Shown: positions 62,362-64,000 of the stretch, piece after piece | Numbering within the stretch: position 1 is the stretch's first letter | Layout: each line of letters starts with the position of its first letter | The notes under the pieces: generated by a model | What the model saw: only the letters and a program-made list of their open reading frames with translations | The model's database searches: none | What the model was told of the DNA's origin: nothing | Source of the DNA: Pseudomonas sp. R37(2017) | GTDB lineage: Bacteria > Pseudomonadota > Gammaproteobacteria > Pseudomonadales > Pseudomonadaceae | Reading direction: 5' to 3' | Assembly: GCF_002113375.1 (NCBI RefSeq) | Contig: NZ_NEHO01000006.1 | Span: forward strand, 62,001 to 126,000 | Length of the DNA stretch: 64,000 nt | Program-made: the position numbers and the translations under genes

Positions 62362-63942
62362 ATGATCCGGATTCTTGGTCACAACTATATCGGCGGCCAG
62401 CGCAGCGCCGCTGGCAGCGTCAAGTTGCAGAGTGTCGATGCGACGTCGGGCGAGGCCTTGCCCCACGATTTTTCCCAGGCGACAGTGCAGGAAGTCGATG
62501 CGGCGGCCAGCGCGGCAGCGGCCGCTTATCCGACCTATCGCAACCTGAGCGCAGAGCGGCGGGCGCAGTTTCTCGATGCCATTGCCGATGAGCTGGATGC
62601 CCTCGGTGATGATTTTGTCGCTGTGGTCTGCCGCGAAACGGCGTTGCCCGCAGGGCGGATTCAAGGCGAGCGTGGACGTACCAGCGGGCAGATGCGCCTG
62701 TTTGCCCACGTGTTGCGGCGTGGTGATTTCTACGGCGCGCGAATCGACCGGGCATTGCCTGAGCGTCAGCCGTTACCGCGCCCGGATTTGCGTCAGTACC
62801 GCATCGGCCTGGGACCTGTGGCGGTGTTTGGCGCCAGCAACTTCCCGTTGGCGTTCTCCACGGCCGGCGGCGACACCGCGTCGGCGCTCGCCGCCGGGTG
62901 CCCGGTGGTGTTCAAGGCCCACAGCGGACACATGGCCACGGCCGAGCAAGTGGCCGATGCAATCATTCGCGCAGCCGAAAAAACCGCGATGCCGGCCGGT
63001 GTATTCAACATGATCTATGGTGGTGGCGTCGGCGCAGCACTGGTCAAGCATCCGGCCATTCAGGCCGTGGGTTTCACCGGTTCGCTCAAGGGCGGTCGAG
63101 CCTTGTGCGACATGGCCGCGGCCCGTGCGCAGCCGATACCGGTGTTCGCCGAGATGTCGAGCATCAACCCGGTGATCGTCTTGCCGCAGGCGTTGCAGGT
63201 GCGGGCCGAGACGGTCGCTCGGGATTTGACGGCGTCGGTGGTACAGGGCTGCGGACAGTTCTGCACCAATCCCGGTTTGGTCATCGGCATTCGCTCGCCG
63301 TCATTCAGCGCCTTTGTACAGCAAGTGGCCGGGTTGATGGCAGATCAGCCGGCGCAAACCATGCTCAACGCCGGCACCTTGAGCAGTTATGGCCAGGGTT
63401 TGCAAAAGCTCCTCGCGCATCCGGGCATCAAGCACCTGGCCGGGAATGCGCAGCAGGGCAATCAGGCACAGCCGCAGCTGTTCAAGGCCGAGGCGGGCTT
63501 GTTGATCGACGGCGATGAGGTGCTGCAAGAGGAGGTGTTCGGTCCGGCCACGGTGGTGATTGAAGTGGATGACCATGCACAGCTCACGGCCGCCTTGAGC
63601 GGCCTGCGCGGCCAGTTGACCGCCACCCTCGTTGGCGAGCCGGAGGACTTCGAGCAGTTCGCCGGGCTGACGGCGTTGCTGGAACAGAAGGTCGGGCGGA
63701 TCCTGCTCAATGGCTATCCGACTGGCGTGGAGGTCTGCGATTCGATGGTCCATGGCGGGCCTTACCCGGCAACGTCCGATGCGCGCGGTACCTCGGTCGG
63801 CACCCTGGCCATCGACCGCTTCCTGCGCCCGGTGTGTTTCCAGAACTACCCCGACAGTCTGTTGCCGGACGCACTGAAAAACGCCAACCCGCTGCGCATC
63901 CAGCGCCTGGTGGACGGCAAGCCGTCGCGCGACGCGCTCTAA
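62362..63942 (+). CDS. Alpha-ketoglutarate semialdehyde dehydrogenase
   Basis: 526-aa aldehyde dehydrogenase of the long KGSADH branch (residues 5-15 GHNYIGGQRSA typical). Cofactor loop GFTGSLKGG near 234, general-base glutamate in VFAEMSSINPVIVLP and catalytic cysteine in GCGQFCTNPGLVIG near 300. It oxidises 2,5-dioxopentanoate to 2-oxoglutarate, the last step of the non-phosphorylative pentose, glucarate and hydroxyproline routes. With the dehydratase and FAH-fold gene it completes such a route here. Confidence 0.92.
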   Translation: MIRILGHNYIGGQRSAAGSVKLQSVDATSGEALPHDFSQATVQEVDAAASAAAAAYPTYRNLSAERRAQFLDAIADELDALGDDFVAVVCRETALPAGRIQGERGRTSGQMRLFAHVLRRGDFYGARIDRALPERQPLPRPDLRQYRIGLGPVAVFGASNFPLAFSTAGGDTASALAAGCPVVFKAHSGHMATAEQVADAIIRAAEKTAMPAGVFNMIYGGGVGAALVKHPAIQAVGFTGSLKGGRALCDMAAARAQPIPVFAEMSSINPVIVLPQALQVRAETVARDLTASVVQGCGQFCTNPGLVIGIRSPSFSAFVQQVAGLMADQPAQTMLNAGTLSSYGQGLQKLLAHPGIKHLAGNAQQGNQAQPQLFKAEAGLLIDGDEVLQEEVFGPATVVIEVDDHAQLTAALSGLRGQLTATLVGEPEDFEQFAGLTALLEQKVGRILLNGYPTGVEVCDSMVHGGPYPATSDARGTSVGTLAIDRFLRPVCFQNYPDSLLPDALKNANPLRIQRLVDGKPSRDAL

Positions 63943-63959
63943 CCGCGACCCACACACAC

Positions 63960-63983
63960 TGTAGGAGCGAGCATGCTCGCGAT
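63960..63983. repeat. REP element, partner outside the window
   Basis: TGTAGGAGCGAGCATGCTCGCGAT after the KGSADH stop, followed by GGTCGTCAACGATAACG to the right edge. In other doublets this orientation is the left member; its partner should lie beyond the window. Confidence 0.85.
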
Positions 63984-64000
63984 GGTCGTCAACGATAACG

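Overview
The window is a stretch of a gamma-proteobacterial chromosome that looks like the Pseudomonas fluorescens complex. The evidence is high-GC coding DNA, many paired Pseudomonas-type REP sequences (variants of GCGAGC-N-GCTCGCTCCYACA), and the gene order fabI / five-gene peptide ABC transporter / mltD / gloB / methyltransferase / rnhA / dnaQ / ldcA, which is the order I know from Pseudomonas (PA1806 to PA1818 in P. aeruginosa). I see no tRNA, rRNA, CRISPR array, prophage or insertion sequence; REP elements are the only mobile-type DNA.

Region 1 (1-9511) is a co-oriented catabolic locus. It has a quaternary-amine-type ABC permease (cut by the left edge) and binding protein, a GlxA/GbdR-type AraC regulator, a PuuB-like FAD amine oxidase, an MFS transporter, a DapA-family lyase, an aldehyde dehydrogenase and a second GlxA-type regulator. 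The substrate is unknown. I read it as uptake of an amine or betaine, FAD-dependent amine oxidation, Schiff-base lyase or deaminase chemistry and aldehyde oxidation.

Region 2 (9512-26900) is accessory. A triple REP tandem is followed by a small hypothetical gene, an orphan ParA ATPase and an eroded fluoride-channel locus (27-codon crcB remnant next to an intact DUF190 gene). Then come two lipoproteins, an SMR guanidinium-type exporter, a TehA/SLAC1 channel divergent from a GlxA regulator with a triple operator-like repeat, a patatin, an EamA exporter divergent from a MocR regulator, LysE convergent with an AraC regulator, a VOC protein, nnrS with a translationally coupled leader peptide, a three-gene molybdenum hydroxylase operon (2Fe-2S subunit, Mo subunit, dihaem cytochrome c) and a degenerate GGDEF protein.

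Region 3 (26900-52772) is mostly core genome: fabI, nppD-C-B-A2-A1, mltD, gloB, a methyltransferase, rnhA, dnaQ, ldcA, a GNAT, a LysR regulator, an FMN reductase, a DUF1853 gene, then a tightly packed run nadK, metallophosphoesterase, rhomboid protease, DUF1315, DUF2797 and pepN.

Region 4 (52773-64000) has a composite repeat island, a YCF48/BNR-repeat exported protein paired with an MMPL-family RND transporter, and a sugar-acid cluster: GntR regulator and IlvD/Edd dehydratase on the minus strand, divergent from an MFS transporter, a GguC-like FAH-fold protein and an alpha-ketoglutarate semialdehyde dehydrogenase. That set fits a non-phosphorylative (Weimberg-type) pentose or sugar-acid route ending in 2-oxoglutarate.
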